A stretch of DNA of 64,000 bases from Rhineura floridana (lineage: Eukaryota > Chordata > Lepidosauria > Squamata > Rhineuridae): positions 1,649,501 through 1,713,500 of the forward strand of contig NC_084480.1 of the NCBI RefSeq assembly GCF_030035675.1, written 5' to 3'. The position numbers were made by a program, and so were the translations under genes. Positions 22,601 through 64,000 of the stretch are shown here, piece after piece. Each line of letters opens with the position of its first letter. The stretch's first letter is position 1. The notes beneath the pieces are model-generated. The model made no database searches. It had not been told where the DNA came from and worked only from the letters and a program-made list of their open reading frames with translations.

Positions 22601-22939
22601 GAACCTGTGGCCCTGCAGATGTTGCTGAACTCCAGTCATCTTCCCTTGCCATTGGCCATGCCTGCTAGGACTGATGGGAGTTGTAGTTTTGCAACATCTG
22701 GACAAAGGTTCCCCCTCCAGGCCATAGAACATGCTCTCTCCAAGGCATTATAACCTGCCCATCTCTGCCCTAATGACCACTGACATTGATTCGCTCCCCC
22801 TGCTCCCCCCATCTTATCTTTCAGATCTTTCCCATTATATCTGCTGTCGTGTGTGAAACAGATGAAGTTTCCTCACATGGAATCCCTCACCAGGAATGTG
22901 GAAAGCTGCCTTGGAGGAAGCAGCAGTCAGGTACCTTAG
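4577..22939 (+). CDS. FANCG: FANCG, Fanconi anaemia group G protein, complete 14-exon gene
   Basis: Coding exons: 4577-4648, 8569-8659, 10186-10317, 10620-10813, 11617-11773, 15603-15733, 17077-17223, 17572-17735, 18479-18545, 19456-19808, 20463-20503, 20901-21068, 21345-21468, 22825-22939. All introns are GT-AG and phases are consistent, giving 1956 nt (651 residues; human has 622). The start matches the human N-terminus (SCLDLWREEND at residues 6-16, human SCLDLWREKND). Exon 7 ends at coding position 924, as I recall for human. FANCG is a tetratricopeptide-repeat scaffold of the nuclear Fanconi core complex that ubiquitinates FANCD2/FANCI at DNA crosslinks, and it bridges FANCA and other partners. 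TPR-like helices are visible in exons 6-7, 10 and 12. Length differences from human are mostly in exon 5 (+7 codons) and exon 10 (+21). The gene lies 2.3 kb upstream of VCP on the same strand. Confidence 0.93.
4770..4774 (-). promoter_or_regulatory. Inverted CCAAT box in FANCG intron 1
   Basis: ATTGG within TCTGATTGGGCC, 120 bp inside intron 1 and still in the CpG-rich region. It could be an NF-Y site; this rests on the motif alone. Confidence 0.3.
5003..5086. repeat. Palindromic MITE, 'gctgcaatcc...ggattgc' family
   Basis: The left arm 'gctgcaatccaatacagggc' is complementary to the right arm ending 'gtattggattgccgcc', around a centre with 'gggcttacttccaggtaagc'. Another copy is at 24447-24515, with weaker ones near 38383-38440 and 52733-52822. 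Confidence 0.6.
5200..5545 (-). repeat. L2 LINE 3' UTR fragment
   Basis: Minus-strand L2 3' end. It has an ATTT-rich terminus at 5200-5225, 'cccatcctacctcccagtag', an A-rich UTR with repeated 'ttaaaaacat' and 'actgggataaggtctctact'. It matches 42500-42979 and 62080-62400 closely. Confidence 0.75.
5640..5893 (+). mobile_element. Bov-B (RTE clade) LINE endonuclease fragment, left part
   Basis: Translation gives ANTLFEQLKRRLHIWTSP, then NGQYRNQIDY, the conserved C-terminal part of the Bov-B apurinic endonuclease. Upstream, a frame with GGERLIEFCEAK-like residues continues the domain. The right part resumes at 6204 after a MITE. The copy is truncated and has frame breaks. Confidence 0.75.
5896..6201. 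mobile_element. Mariner/Tigger-like MITE inserted in Bov-B
   Basis: Terminal inverted repeats CAGTAGGGCCCCAC (left) and CAATAGGGCTCCAC (right, reverse complement), 12/14 identical, are flanked by TA on both sides (5894-5895 and 6202-6203), the Tc1/mariner target duplication. The interior (about 5990-6150) carries imperfect tandem units rich in CAGCTGATC and GTCAGCTGGAGC. There is no coding capacity. Confidence 0.75.
6204..6540 (+). mobile_element. Bov-B (RTE clade) LINE fragment, right part
   Basis: The open frame at 6232-6522 contains IRPGADCSTDHELAISKIRV, then FEALNLVDREPEEQW. This is the end of the Bov-B endonuclease and the linker to the reverse transcriptase. It continues the left part across the MITE. 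The reverse transcriptase itself is missing. Confidence 0.85.
6527..7242. repeat. Unclassified element with about 135-bp inverted repeats
   Basis: The arm 6527-6665 (gaattcatgaatggc ... gttcttcctcagacaattct ... gaatggc) is the imperfect reverse complement of 7104-7242, around a 440-bp AT-rich centre. No transposase or other reading frame is recognisable. It may be a MITE, or two copies of one repeat in opposite orientation. Confidence 0.5.
7243..8300. other. FANCG intron 1, AT-rich, nothing recognised
   Basis: AT-rich intron sequence. The open frames here (7265-7653) are low-complexity hydrophobic translations and are not called as genes. Confidence 0.35.
8305..8396 (+). repeat. L2 LINE 3' terminus
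   Basis: 'ttgccaccctgggctccttc', then 'gggaggaagggcgagatata', then AAAT-type repeats. This is the last 90 bp of an L2 copy on the + strand. Similar tails are at 16430-16505, 16672-16740 and 58900-58993. Confidence 0.65.
8569..8659 (+). CDS. FANCG: FANCG exon 2 (residues 25-54)
   Basis: Acceptor CTTGGCAG, donor GTAGTT; 91 nt, the same length as human exon 2. Encodes VASFPGPDCSVTQTAQECQL and a helix FTQLLQKIQ, aligning with the human LRGLLHSLQ region. Confidence 0.88.
8660..10185. other. FANCG intron 2, nothing recognised
   Basis: Open frames on both strands across 8900-10080 lack splice-compatible or homologous content. No repeat was named with confidence. Confidence 0.4.
10186..10317 (+). 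CDS. FANCG: FANCG exon 3 (residues 55-98)
   Basis: 132 nt, as in human. Encodes LPAALPALPLELTILYNSLV, which aligns with human [20 protein letters not shown]. Donor GTAAGA. Confidence 0.9.
10620..10813 (+). CDS. FANCG: FANCG exon 4 (residues 99-163)
   Basis: Encodes LHRLAALQGALWLAANRLGT, matching human [20 protein letters not shown], and ends FRLLNGTK (human LETLNGSQ). Nine nucleotides shorter than the human exon. Donor GTAGCG. Confidence 0.92.
11270..11420 (+). repeat. CR1-type LINE 3' end fragment
   Basis: 'aataccagttgctggggggc' followed by 'gagaacaggatgatggacta' and 'gggcctttggtctgaaccag'. Same family as 2822-3040. It lies in FANCG intron 4. Confidence 0.6.
11455..11562. repeat. Palindromic MITE, 'gtattcaacgctagtcc' family
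   Basis: The left arm 'gtattcaacgctagtcctag' pairs with the right arm ending 'ctgagttgaatacaat'. The inner arms 'agacccactgaagttaat' and 'attaatttcagtaggtctc' are also complementary. A second copy is at 35612-35727, and a half copy follows the CR1 at 31412-31450. Confidence 0.65.
11617..11773 (+). CDS. FANCG: FANCG exon 5 (residues 164-215)
   Basis: Encodes KNELLPLLQTWHPPDMGEAD and LVQSVKDLKDILGTSAAFLQ; human has [20 protein letters not shown] and LKDVLLTAFAYRQ. Seven codons longer than human, near the start of the exon. Donor GTAGGG. Confidence 0.88.
12185..12370 (-). repeat. Old CR1 3' end fragment
   Basis: The minus-strand CR1 3' region is recognisable ('ctgacctcctgctaggaaat', then 'ggttccattgttgaaatgct'), but it is far more decayed than the young CR1 at 12753-15247. 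Confidence 0.5.
12437..12740 (+). mobile_element. Old CR1/L3-like LINE remnant, left part
   Basis: The frame at 12447-12635 reads VTVPLCSALERQLLDFCASF then VIKLDCIQKRVTKW, the C-terminal region of a CR1-clade ORF2. It ends where the younger CR1 begins and resumes near 15260. Confidence 0.65.
12753..15247 (-). mobile_element. CR1 LINE, 5'-truncated, fairly young
   Basis: Read on the minus strand. A 580-codon open frame (15188-13446) starts in the endonuclease (MMGDFNYPDICW), passes through the reverse transcriptase (APGPDELHPR-like SPGPDELHPRVLKELADVLL, YLDFSKAFDKVPH, GVPQGSVLGPILFNIFINDL, catalytic FADDTKLGG) and stops at 13446. A 191-codon frame (13411-12836) carries the C-terminal region. 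A stop codon and a frame change between 13411 and 13446 separate them. The 3' end is the CR1 hallmark of ATTCTATG octamers (12753-12775 reversed). The 5' part of the endonuclease and ORF1 are missing. Confidence 0.93.
15260..15470 (+). mobile_element. Old CR1/L3-like LINE remnant, right part
   Basis: 'ggccaggggaagggaatttc' and 'tatcaggaagagcttcttga' translate to GREFRLNIRKSFLTIVE, the C-terminal CR1 motif that follows the segment ending at 12740. It is on the opposite strand to the inserted CR1. Confidence 0.6.
15603..15733 (+). CDS. FANCG: FANCG exon 6 (residues 216-259)
   Basis: 131 nt, as in human. Encodes VQELEAGDLPAAVALLQAAA then GMCSRRVLAQIFTLMGSCHL, aligning with the human TPR segment [20 protein letters not shown] and RPVLVQVYTALGSCHRKM. 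Donor GTATGA. Confidence 0.92.
16215..16505 (+). repeat. L2 LINE 3' UTR and terminus
   Basis: T-rich UTR with repeated 'gttttaa', then 'tttgccgccctgggctcctg' and an AAAT tail (16485-16505). It lies in FANCG intron 6. Confidence 0.7.
16672..16740 (+). repeat. L2 LINE 3' terminus
   Basis: 'tgctctcctgggctcctatg', then 'gaagaacaggatataaagtc' and AAAT repeats. A second, shorter L2 tail 170 bp downstream of the first. Confidence 0.55.
17077..17223 (+). CDS. FANCG: FANCG exon 7 (residues 260-308)
   Basis: 147 nt, as in human. Encodes GKPQMAIQHLRRALQVDFTF then LHQAALLYHQLGLTEAELEV, matching the human TPR GNPQRALLYLVAALKEG and LYQQLGDTTAELES. Donor GTCTGT. Confidence 0.92.
17572..17735 (+). CDS. FANCG: FANCG exon 8 (residues 309-362)
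   Basis: Encodes NPRFLIQTELLTCASQLTGF then VKYLLAQRSFQAGR, against human APQFLIEVELLLP and KHILASRCLQTGR. Twelve nucleotides longer than human. Donor GTGAGT. Confidence 0.88.
17985..18455 (-). repeat. L2-type LINE 3' fragment
   Basis: The minus-strand frame 18348-18148 reads AAWERACSVAATKLCNSLPT then VHLASSLYSFRWMRKTHLF, a C-terminal L2 motif (AFSVVAPELWNSLP family). The UTR follows towards 17985. It ends 24 bp before FANCG exon 9. Confidence 0.7.
18479..18545 (+). CDS. FANCG: FANCG exon 9 (residues 363-385)
   Basis: 67 nt, as in human. Encodes [20 protein letters not shown], aligning with human [20 protein letters not shown]. Donor GTGGGC. Confidence 0.92.
18929..18953. repeat. (TG)n microsatellite
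   Basis: Nine to ten TG units followed by a G run, in FANCG intron 9. Confidence 0.8.
18955..19100 (-). repeat. L2-type LINE fragment
   Basis: 'acatcttgaattggctccag' and 'aggaagccattgctggacat' resemble the L2 segment at 18430-18450 and 62520-62560. Decayed; borders approximate. Confidence 0.4.
19456..19808 (+). CDS. FANCG: FANCG exon 10 (residues 386-502)
   Basis: Encodes [20 protein letters not shown] then AISVCEEVVTRTNELIPEKL (human [39 protein letters not shown]). Near the end it has LWQAAAYLIQGWAWAGLGEA, matching human [20 protein letters not shown]. At 353 nt it is 63 nt longer than my recollection of the human exon. The extra 21 codons are a basic, serine/lysine-rich stretch (TKSRSNLTKQKRE) between the two TPR helices. 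Donor GTAACT. Confidence 0.92.
19896..19962. repeat. (TG)n and (TCCG)n compound microsatellite
   Basis: A TG run interrupted by CTCC, then TCCG units, in FANCG intron 10 about 90 bp after the donor. Confidence 0.8.
20463..20503 (+). CDS. FANCG: FANCG exon 11 (residues 503-516)
   Basis: A 41-nt micro-exon encoding CLNDLLKVHFVTTG, aligning with human CLELLFRATPEEKEQG. Acceptor CCCCAACAG, donor GTAGGG. The phase fits only this frame. Confidence 0.82.
20901..21068 (+). CDS. FANCG: FANCG exon 12 (residues 517-572)
   Basis: Encodes LTGRGTQFLEMGRDKEALMD then FQHSLHVCPG, matching the human TPR [20 protein letters not shown] and FLLSVQMCPG. Donor GTACCA. Confidence 0.92.
21345..21468 (+). CDS. FANCG: FANCG exon 13 (residues 573-613)
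   Basis: 124 nt, as in human. Encodes LYLMHTLWKLDRRQEAAGHW, aligning with human [20 protein letters not shown]. Donor GTGAGT. Confidence 0.92.
22598..22710. mobile_element. Non-autonomous hAT-like MITE
   Basis: Inverted termini: 'gtggagaacctgtggccctg' at the left and 'acaaaggttccccctcc' at the right are complementary. The inner 'cagatgttgctgaactcc' pairs with 'gtagttttgcaacatctg'. No coding capacity. It lies in FANCG intron 13. Relatives are near 36455-36562. Confidence 0.65.
22825..22939 (+). CDS. FANCG: FANCG exon 14, C-terminus and stop
   Basis: Encodes SFPLYLLSCVKQMKFPHMES then 17 more residues to TAG at 22937-22939. The first part aligns with human SLPLYLESYLSWIRP. The last 20 residues are divergent, as expected for the poorly conserved FANCG C-terminus. 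Confidence 0.87.
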
Positions 22940-23160
22940 AGCTCCTGCTGCTGCTTCTCTCCCCTTTGCTGGCTTTCTTTTCAGGCAGCTGCCTTAGTGG
23001 GCTTTCCTGGACTCCCATTTTGCCTTTGGAATGGGGAATGTTTCAGTTGTGGTCACCGATGGGTAATGAAAGTTCTACTGGTCCTGGAAAAAGGTTGTGT
23101 TTTGCATAGGCCCCACATATTTTTGCTCCTATATAATAAAATTATTTTTGATTTTTTTCT
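22940..23160 (+). terminator. FANCG: FANCG 3' UTR and poly(A) signal
   Basis: The first canonical AATAAA after the stop is at 23135-23140, followed by a T-rich stretch (23144-23160). That predicts a short 3' UTR of about 215 bp. Confidence 0.55.
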
Positions 23161-23689
23161 TAGTTGGATATTTGTGACAGGAGGGGCAGGCAAAGGGCTG
23201 GCTTCTTCTCACTACCTCGTTCCATCTTGCAGAAACCTCGACTCTGGTTGAGGCAGTTCCAACATGAAACTCCACTGTGTCATGAAAGTGTTAAGTTTCC
23301 ATTTTCTTTGCTGGGGAAAGGATTTGTGGAAAAACTCTTCGAACAAGAAACGAGCCAAACCCTTCCAGCAAGAAAAGCAAGCCTAGTTGCTGTTTCCCAA
23401 CATCCAGCTCTCTCTCCTCTAGCTGCCTCTGCCTGCCTTTTCCTTTATGCTTATCCGTGTGCCCAAGGCTCCACCAGCCACACTGCTTGGCATTTACAAA
23501 GGAGGGAGGGAGAATGAATGCAAACACAACACAAAATCACATGCATGGGTTTCTGGAATCTCCATTTTGACCTGTGGGAGCAATAATAGACTTTTCCACT
23601 CATCAGATTCTGGGTAACTTTCAGAGCTGTATCAGGAGCTGCCATGAAAGATGCTGGATGGTACAAAGATTTGTTTTCCCCCCTCGGTT

Positions 23690-23738
23690 GGTTGGCTACT
23701 CTGAGAACAAGATGAGCCGTTAGCCTGATCCAGCAGGC
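23690..23738 (+). repeat. CR1-type LINE 3' end fragment
   Basis: 'ctgagaacaagatgagccgt', then 'agcctgatccagcaggctct'. The final 50 bp of the CR1 family described at 2822. Confidence 0.5.
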
Positions 23739-23739
23739 T

Positions 23740-24446
23740 CTTCCTGTGATGATTATGAGATGCACTGTTTATACAAAGGGTATCTGTTTTGGAATCACCT
23801 TATTAAATACAAACAGAGGTTCCTCATTGGTGAAGCAGGTACACTCTGAGAATACTCTTGCCTTTTATTTCTGAGGCATATAGTTCCTAACCATCGCGTC
23901 TCCTCTCCCTGCTCAAGTCTGTGCGAGCCTGCTGTGGTTTATGAGGAGTCGGTGGTGCTTAGGCTTGCATCACATTTTGGTCTACACATATTTTCCTTCA
24001 GTAAGCCAACTGGCAAGAACCTCCTTGTCTTTATACCTTTAAAAAACAAGCACACTGGAGGATCTGGACTGAGACGTAACTTAAAAATCCTCCTCTTTGT
24101 TACTGGCTCATTGTGTGCTGTTCGGTATGTTATTCTGGTATGTTTCAATCAAAGGGGTAGCCAACTAGCTGTAGCTTACAGCAGAAATGAAGCAATTGCC
24201 AAGTAGCACTTTAGAGGCTGTAGATAGGAACAGAAATGAAATAAGGAAAGCTACAACACAATGTCCAAAAGTAGTAAGTTTCTTAAAAGGCTACATGAGG
24301 TTTCATGAAATACATAGAGAAAAAAATAATGAAACTGAAGTATTTGTAAAAACTGCCAGATTCTCATCATAAATGCTTGACATCCACTAAATTTCCCACT
24401 AGACAAGAAAATTTGTCACTCAGACACATGCCAATCTGCAACCCAT
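23740..24446. other. FANCG-VCP intergenic spacer, nothing recognised
   Basis: No open frame with homology and no named repeat. Confidence 0.4.
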
Positions 24447-24515
24447 TACATGCTTACCTGGGAGCAAGTCCCAATGGAGCTTACTTCTGAGTAGATATGC
24501 ATTGGATTGCAGCCT
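24447..24515. repeat. Palindromic MITE, 'gctgcaatcc' family
   Basis: 'atgcttacctgggagcaagt' pairs with 'gagcttacttctgagtagat', and the sequence ends 'gcattggattgcagcc'. Same family as 5003-5086. Confidence 0.65.
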
Positions 24516-24829
24516 CACACACACAGACACTCTCTCTGCCCCCCTTCCCCATCGCCACCAACCAAGCAGCCTCTGGTTATGTGGCATTCTGCGTTCTCTT
24601 AGAAACAGGCTCTCTTCTTCCGCCGTCCTTTATGGCGTCACGTGACCCAAAAGGTAAAACTGCTTCCGGGCCAGTCCTGCCATTTGCTTCCACGAAGCGT
24701 GAGTCGCTCCGCTCAAAGCTCGAAGCCCTGGTGCCCGCCTTCAATGCCTTGCCGCGTCAATCATCTACTTGTCACGTTATGACTGGCTGCAACGTACCCG
24801 TCGCTCTTAGGCCTTGACCCTATCAGCAA

Positions 24830-25234
24830 CTGCGTTGCCAGGCAGAAAAGGAATTAGGGTTGTGCTTCCCCCTGTAGTCTTATTTCTCTCTTTTGTATTG
24901 GCGAATTTTTCCGATTGGTTCCCTCGTTGCCGGGTGAATCCGCTTCCCGGATAACCCTGCCGCTTCTCAATTACTCGAAGCCGGTAGGATTTTTCGGCAG
25001 TTTGCTCCGATTGGTCGAGCCAGGCTGGTTCTCTTTTTCTGATTGGCTGAAGTGCCACCTGTTGCTAGGCAGAGTGCGGCCTAGCGCGCCGGGCGGAGCG
25101 TCACCCCCGATGAGTCGGCGTTGATCTGTGAGGGGAAAGCAGCGCGCGCGCGACGGACGAGCAGAAAGCGGAGAGCGGCGCCCAGGCCGAGCCACACATC
25201 GACACCGCTGCAGCCGAGCCTTCCCTTGCCCGCC
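24830..25234 (+). promoter_or_regulatory. VCP: VCP promoter and 5' UTR, CpG island with three inverted CCAAT boxes
   Basis: TATA-less CpG-rich promoter ending at the VCP start codon. Inverted CCAAT boxes (ATTGG) lie at 24914-24918, 25010-25014 and 25042-25046, so the intervals are 96 and 32 bp. Three GTTGCYRGG motifs resembling RFX half-sites are at 24834, 24926 and 25061; the last two each lie 12-19 bp after a CCAAT box. The CpG island continues through exon 1 to about 25960. The transcription start is not visible but probably lies in 25080-25180. Confidence 0.6.
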
Positions 25235-59939
<34,705 letters not shown>

Positions 59940-61200
59940 AGGTGTCCCTTGTAGCTCCTTGCCGCCCTAACAGCGTGAGAGGCCTGTGTCAAAGAATTGT
60001 CCCCCTGAGGTTCCTTGTCTTCAGTGCCCCAAGGGGGGTTCTTTGCTTCTGAGAACAGTCCCAGCACCTTTGGGTCTCTGCTTCTCAGGCAAACCATTCC
60101 TCCTTCAGGATTAAATCAATGGCAGACTGCCACCACCCCTTTTCCCTGCCTCCTTCTCTGAGAAAAGGGGATCTCCGAGAGCTACGTGAGTTCTAAGGCA
60201 ATTAACCCACATTAATCAACAGTCATCGGTATCGCTCAGCGATCAAGGACTAGATTTAGAATCATTAGTTTCAAGTCAATACATACCATCTATAAGTAGT
60301 TTATTTAAAAGAAAAGAATGGTATATACAAAAAGAGAGCAGCAATTGTTTCCTTAAAGCTAATCGCCCTCAGCTGGGCTACACAAGGTACATTGGCATAA
60401 CAAAGGTGAGAAGTTCAGTACAGTCAAAGAACGTAGCAAAGAACTTTCTAAACTAAGATCCTACACTCACAGTAGAATAGCCTGGTTCCCAAACGGTTTT
60501 TCTTTTCTGTAAAACTTCAAGTGAGTCAAGTAGGTGAAAATAGGGAACAACAAATGAAAGAATATCCTTCATTTTCATGGAGTTTCTCGGTCCACAGGGA
60601 GGGGCGAGGCAAACTGCCATATTCCGCCCCTGCCGGGATCCACTCTTTTGAAGCCTTTGAAGGTAAGGGGGCTAGACAGCATCACCCAGGGGTCCTGATC
60701 TACAACACCCCCTCTTCCTGACTTTTGATCTCAGGAAGCCGATAAGGGATAACAGCTAAGGTTCAGTTGCATCTTCTTGCAAGGTTGCAAATTGTCTGTC
60801 TGACGCTGAGCCGCGGATCTCCCCCAGTAGGGTGTCCCACGAACCCACAGGCTCCCAGAATTCTCTCTGGTTGACCCATTTCAGCTTGACCAAAGTTAGC
60901 TATTCTTGACAGCTGCATGAGGGGTGAGCAAGGGGGAAACTCCTTCCACAGTAAGGTCTACGATGGAATGAAGCATACAGGGCAGGGGATGTCAAGTGGC
61001 TTGACCTCTCGTTGCCAGAAATGGGAGGGACTGTGAGACAGTACTTTGGGGTAGGGCATCTGTCATCCACACCCTCCTGTTATGAAGTGTGCAGTCCGCA
61101 CGCAAACCTTCAATTCTCACATGCAATTCTGACACTCAATTCTAGGGATCTTTTGACGTTAAGACCAGAGTTTGGCACCTCAACAGTTAACACAGACAAA
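59940..61200 (-). repeat. Unclassified repeat-like region, possibly LTR-like
   Basis: The minus strand has a TATATA-like element followed by AAATAAAC (reverse of about 60297-60330), and the left border starts TG (59940). A matching target duplication at a right border was not found, so neither class nor end is secure. Confidence 0.25.
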
Positions 61201-62075
61201 AGATAAAGAAAATGTAAATGTATTAAATATCAAAAGGGAATTCGTACATTTACTAAATATATTAAACGAGCAATAAACAGCACACTGATATTAGGTGAAG
61301 TTTAGAATACTTTGAAAACCAATACAAGAGTTAATTGGAAGGCGTGCCTCAGAATACTTAGGAAAATTAGGATGTGGTCGGGGAAAGGGTGGGGAGAGAA
61401 AGAGGTGAAGATGGTACCAGAAGGGGAAATGGGTGCTATCTAGAGCCACTTGTTCGTCGAAAGAGAAAGAGGTGTTGTCAGAAGAATAATGGAGGTTTGA
61501 ATAGTGAAGTTGTGGGGCTTTTGGAAAGGTTTTAAGGCAAGGATTAGAAGAAGGCAGGTGGAAGAGTTTGGGGGAGAGACAAGGGTGATAAAGAGCGTGG
61601 CATAGAGGAAAGAGAATTTGGCCAGCTGATAGGCTTGAGAGAGAGTTATACCTTTCCCTACTCCATGAGGCTGGAAGAGGGTCCCTCTTCAGCAGCAAAA
61701 GGGGTAGAGAGAAGGGAGGAGGGGAGAGAAGTCCACAGAAAAGTTCCTGGGCAGAGAGGGGAGGCCCCTTGGGTATCCAAATATTCCTAATGGCTGAGGT
61801 GTAAAGGATCACCTCTTAAAAACTGCAAATCCTGTCCTCTTGACGGTGAATGGGTGTTAAAAGTTTTAAGATGGTGCTACCCAGGAAGAGTTTGTCAAAA
61901 AATGTTTGCAAAATGGCTTCTAGAATAATCTTACGCTGCTCTCCAGATGAGATGGCGGGAGGGGGGAGATTAATGTATCTTTGGGACTCTGCTGGCAAGA
62001 GCCTTCAAGCTATTGAAAACTACTTGATTAGTAATTGTGATGGGGCCAGGGAAGGAGTGATATTTAGGTGACCTT
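61201..62075. other. VCP intron 16, purine-rich, nothing recognised
   Basis: G/A-rich stretch (61370-61760) that produces a long minus-strand open frame of low-complexity Ser/Pro/Leu. No repeat or gene assigned. Confidence 0.35.
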
Positions 62076-62079
62076 ATTT

Positions 62080-63280
62080 ATTTAATGTTTATATCCCATC
62101 CTCCTTCCAGAAGGAGCTCAGGGCAGCAAATAAAACACCTTAAAACATCTTAAAAACAGACTTTAAAATACATTAAAACAAAACATTGTTGAAAACATAT
62201 TAAAACAAAATACCTTTAAAAGCATCTTAAAAAGTAATTCCAACAAACTGGGATACGGTCTCTACTTAAAAGCCTTGTTGAAAGAGGAAAGTCTTCAGTA
62301 GGCACCGAAAAGATAACAGAGATGATGCCTGTGTAATGTTTAAGGAGAGGGAATTCCAAAGGGTAAGAGCCACAACACTAAAGGTCTGCTTCCTCCTGAT
62401 AAGATGTTCTCTGCAGGAGGCTCACCTGCAAAGTGCAGTGATCGACTGCGTATATAAGGGGTAAGACGGTCTTTCAGGTATCCTGGTCCCAAGCTCTATA
62501 GGGCTTTGTACACCAAAACCAGAACCTTGAACTTCACCCAGTAGCTAATGGGCAGCCAGTGCAATTCTTTGAGCAGCGGAGTGACATGTTGGCGATGCCC
62601 TGCCCCAGTGAGCAGTTGTGCTGGTGCATTTTGCACCAGCTGCAGCTGCTGGACCCACCTCAAGGGCAGCCCCACATAGAGCACATTATAGTAATCCAGC
62701 TGGGAGATTACAGTGATCCAACACGGACAAAAGTGGTCAGGCTGTCCCAGTCCAGAAACAGCCACAGCTGTCTTACCAGCCGAAGCTGGTAAAAGGCACT
62801 CCTAGCCACTGAGGTCACCTGGGTCTCTAGCAACCAAGATGGATCCAGGAGCACCCCCAGACTACAGACCTGCTCTTTCAGAGGGAGTACGATCCCATCC
62901 AAAACAGGCAACTGACCAATTATCCGAACTTGGGAACCACTAACCCACAGCGTCTCTGTCTTGCTTGGATTCAGGCTCAGTTTATTGGCCCTCATCCAGC
63001 CCACCACCGAGTCCAGGCAGCGGTCCAGGGCTTGCACGGCCTCTCCCGATTCAGATGTTACAGAGAAATAGAGCTGGGTATCATCAGCATACTGCAGACA
63101 CCTTGCCCCAAATCTCCTGATAACTGCTCCCAAGGGCTTCATATAGATGTTAAACAGCATGGGGGACAAGATGGTACCCTGTGGCACCCCACAGCACAGC
63201 TGCCAGGGGGCCAAAAGACAGTCACCCAATGCTATTCCCTGCAAATGGCCCTGGAGGTAGAATTGGAGCCACTGTAAATA
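62080..63280 (-). mobile_element. L2 LINE 3' half, 5'-truncated
   Basis: Minus strand: the frame 63244-62708 carries CCGVPQGTILSPMLFNIYMK, catalytic YADDTQLYFSV, LNPSKTETLWVSG and LKEQVCSLGVLLDPSWLLET. The frame 62765-62496 continues with AQLLTGAGHRQHVTPLLKEL and HWLPISYWVKFK. At least one frame break separates them near 62710-62765. The 3' UTR ends in ATTT repeats at 62080. It is the intact reference for the L2 split in intron 7. Confidence 0.9.
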
Positions 63281-63539
63281 CCTATTTCACCATATCTTGG
63301 ATGAACACTTGTACAAGGAATCTGATGTTCTTTTGTTGACCTTTTAAATTTACAAATAAGTGAGGGATGGCAGAGATTTACAGTGAAAGGAGACAATTAA
63401 TTTGCCATGTGCTCTTGCAACTTGGCTTGCTTGGAACATGCATGCCTTGCTTCTTGTAATGAAGCATCTCTTGAGGCCTCTCTAGGGCCAAATTGAACCA
63501 CCTTCTGTGTTTCTTAGGGTTGTTCCATAGCACTCTGCA

Positions 63540-63700
63540 TATTTATTTATTTAAAATATTTCTATCCCGCCCTTCTACCCTACAACAGGGCAGTCAGGGC
63601 AGCTACAATAAAATTGCACACATATATAATAAAATACACAATAAAAACACAAAACATTACAGTAAATTAAAGTACTATTAAAATACATAAAATGCATTAT
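63540..63700 (-). repeat. L2-type LINE 3' UTR
   Basis: 'tttatttatttaaaatattt', 'ctatcccgcccttctaccct' and A-rich UTR, minus strand. Confidence 0.6.
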
Positions 63701-64000
63701 GCATGCACATATATGTGCATACGCATATAAGAAAGTGAGAACAAAAGAACTTTAAAAAACTTTGAACAGTGTTAGGCTGCCAGGCATACTTGCAGGCAGG
63801 GAACTGCATCTGCCAGGAGGGCCAGATCCGGAAGTGACCAGTCCTCTGTGGGCCACTTTGACAGAGCAGGTTACTGAAACATCAAGCCGCAGCTGCGGAG
63901 GAATAATTGGAAGTGCATATAGGGTGCACTCTTGGTTTTCTTTTGTAGCTACAGCTTAAATTCATTTTATTTATTCATTCATTGCCCTAAACACTGATTG

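Noticed and set aside
61291-61812. Minus-strand open frame of 173 codons, Ser/Pro/Leu-rich
   Set aside because: Comes from a purine-rich low-complexity stretch. No family recognised.

Overview
The window is vertebrate nuclear DNA, almost certainly from a squamate reptile. It carries two spliced host genes, both on the + strand, in a dense field of sauropsid/squamate-type repeats: CR1 and L2 LINEs, a Bov-B (RTE) LINE fragment, tRNA-derived SINEs, palindromic MITEs and solo LTRs. The species cannot be fixed from the sequence. No CRISPR, operon or prokaryotic feature is present.

Layout: 1-4300 is intergenic and repeat-rich. FANCG (Fanconi anaemia group G, TPR scaffold of the FA core complex) runs from its start codon at 4577 to its stop at 22939. 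Its 14 coding exons predict about 651 residues, and a poly(A) signal lies at 23135. A 2.3 kb intergenic gap leads to the VCP CpG-island promoter (about 24.65-25.25 kb). VCP/p97 (AAA+ ATPase segregase) starts at 25235. Exons 1-16 lie in the window (last base 59447, residues 1-772). The final exon, encoding the acidic C-terminal tail, was not found and should lie beyond 64000. The same gene order and shared orientation (FANCG then VCP) is known in human 9p13.

Most intron length is transposon. The richest case is VCP intron 7, where an old L2 copy was split by a roughly 6.1 kb APE-type LINE (42980-50389), which was itself split by a young L2 (about 48436-49760). FANCG intron 5 holds a CR1 inserted into an older antiparallel CR1. 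FANCG intron 1 holds a Bov-B endonuclease fragment split by a TA-flanked MITE. Two copies of one solo LTR sit in VCP introns 4 and 8.

The most notable host-gene observations are two consecutive VCP introns (14 and 15) with GC-AG splice sites, and a pair of CCAAT boxes exactly 32 bp apart in both the FANCG and the VCP promoter. Both gene products act in DNA-damage handling: FANCG in crosslink repair, VCP in ubiquitin-dependent extraction of repair proteins from chromatin. I found no convincing new biological system. The best candidates for follow-up are the GC-AG pair, the shared promoter spacing and the unidentified LINE family with its two-part ORF1 region.
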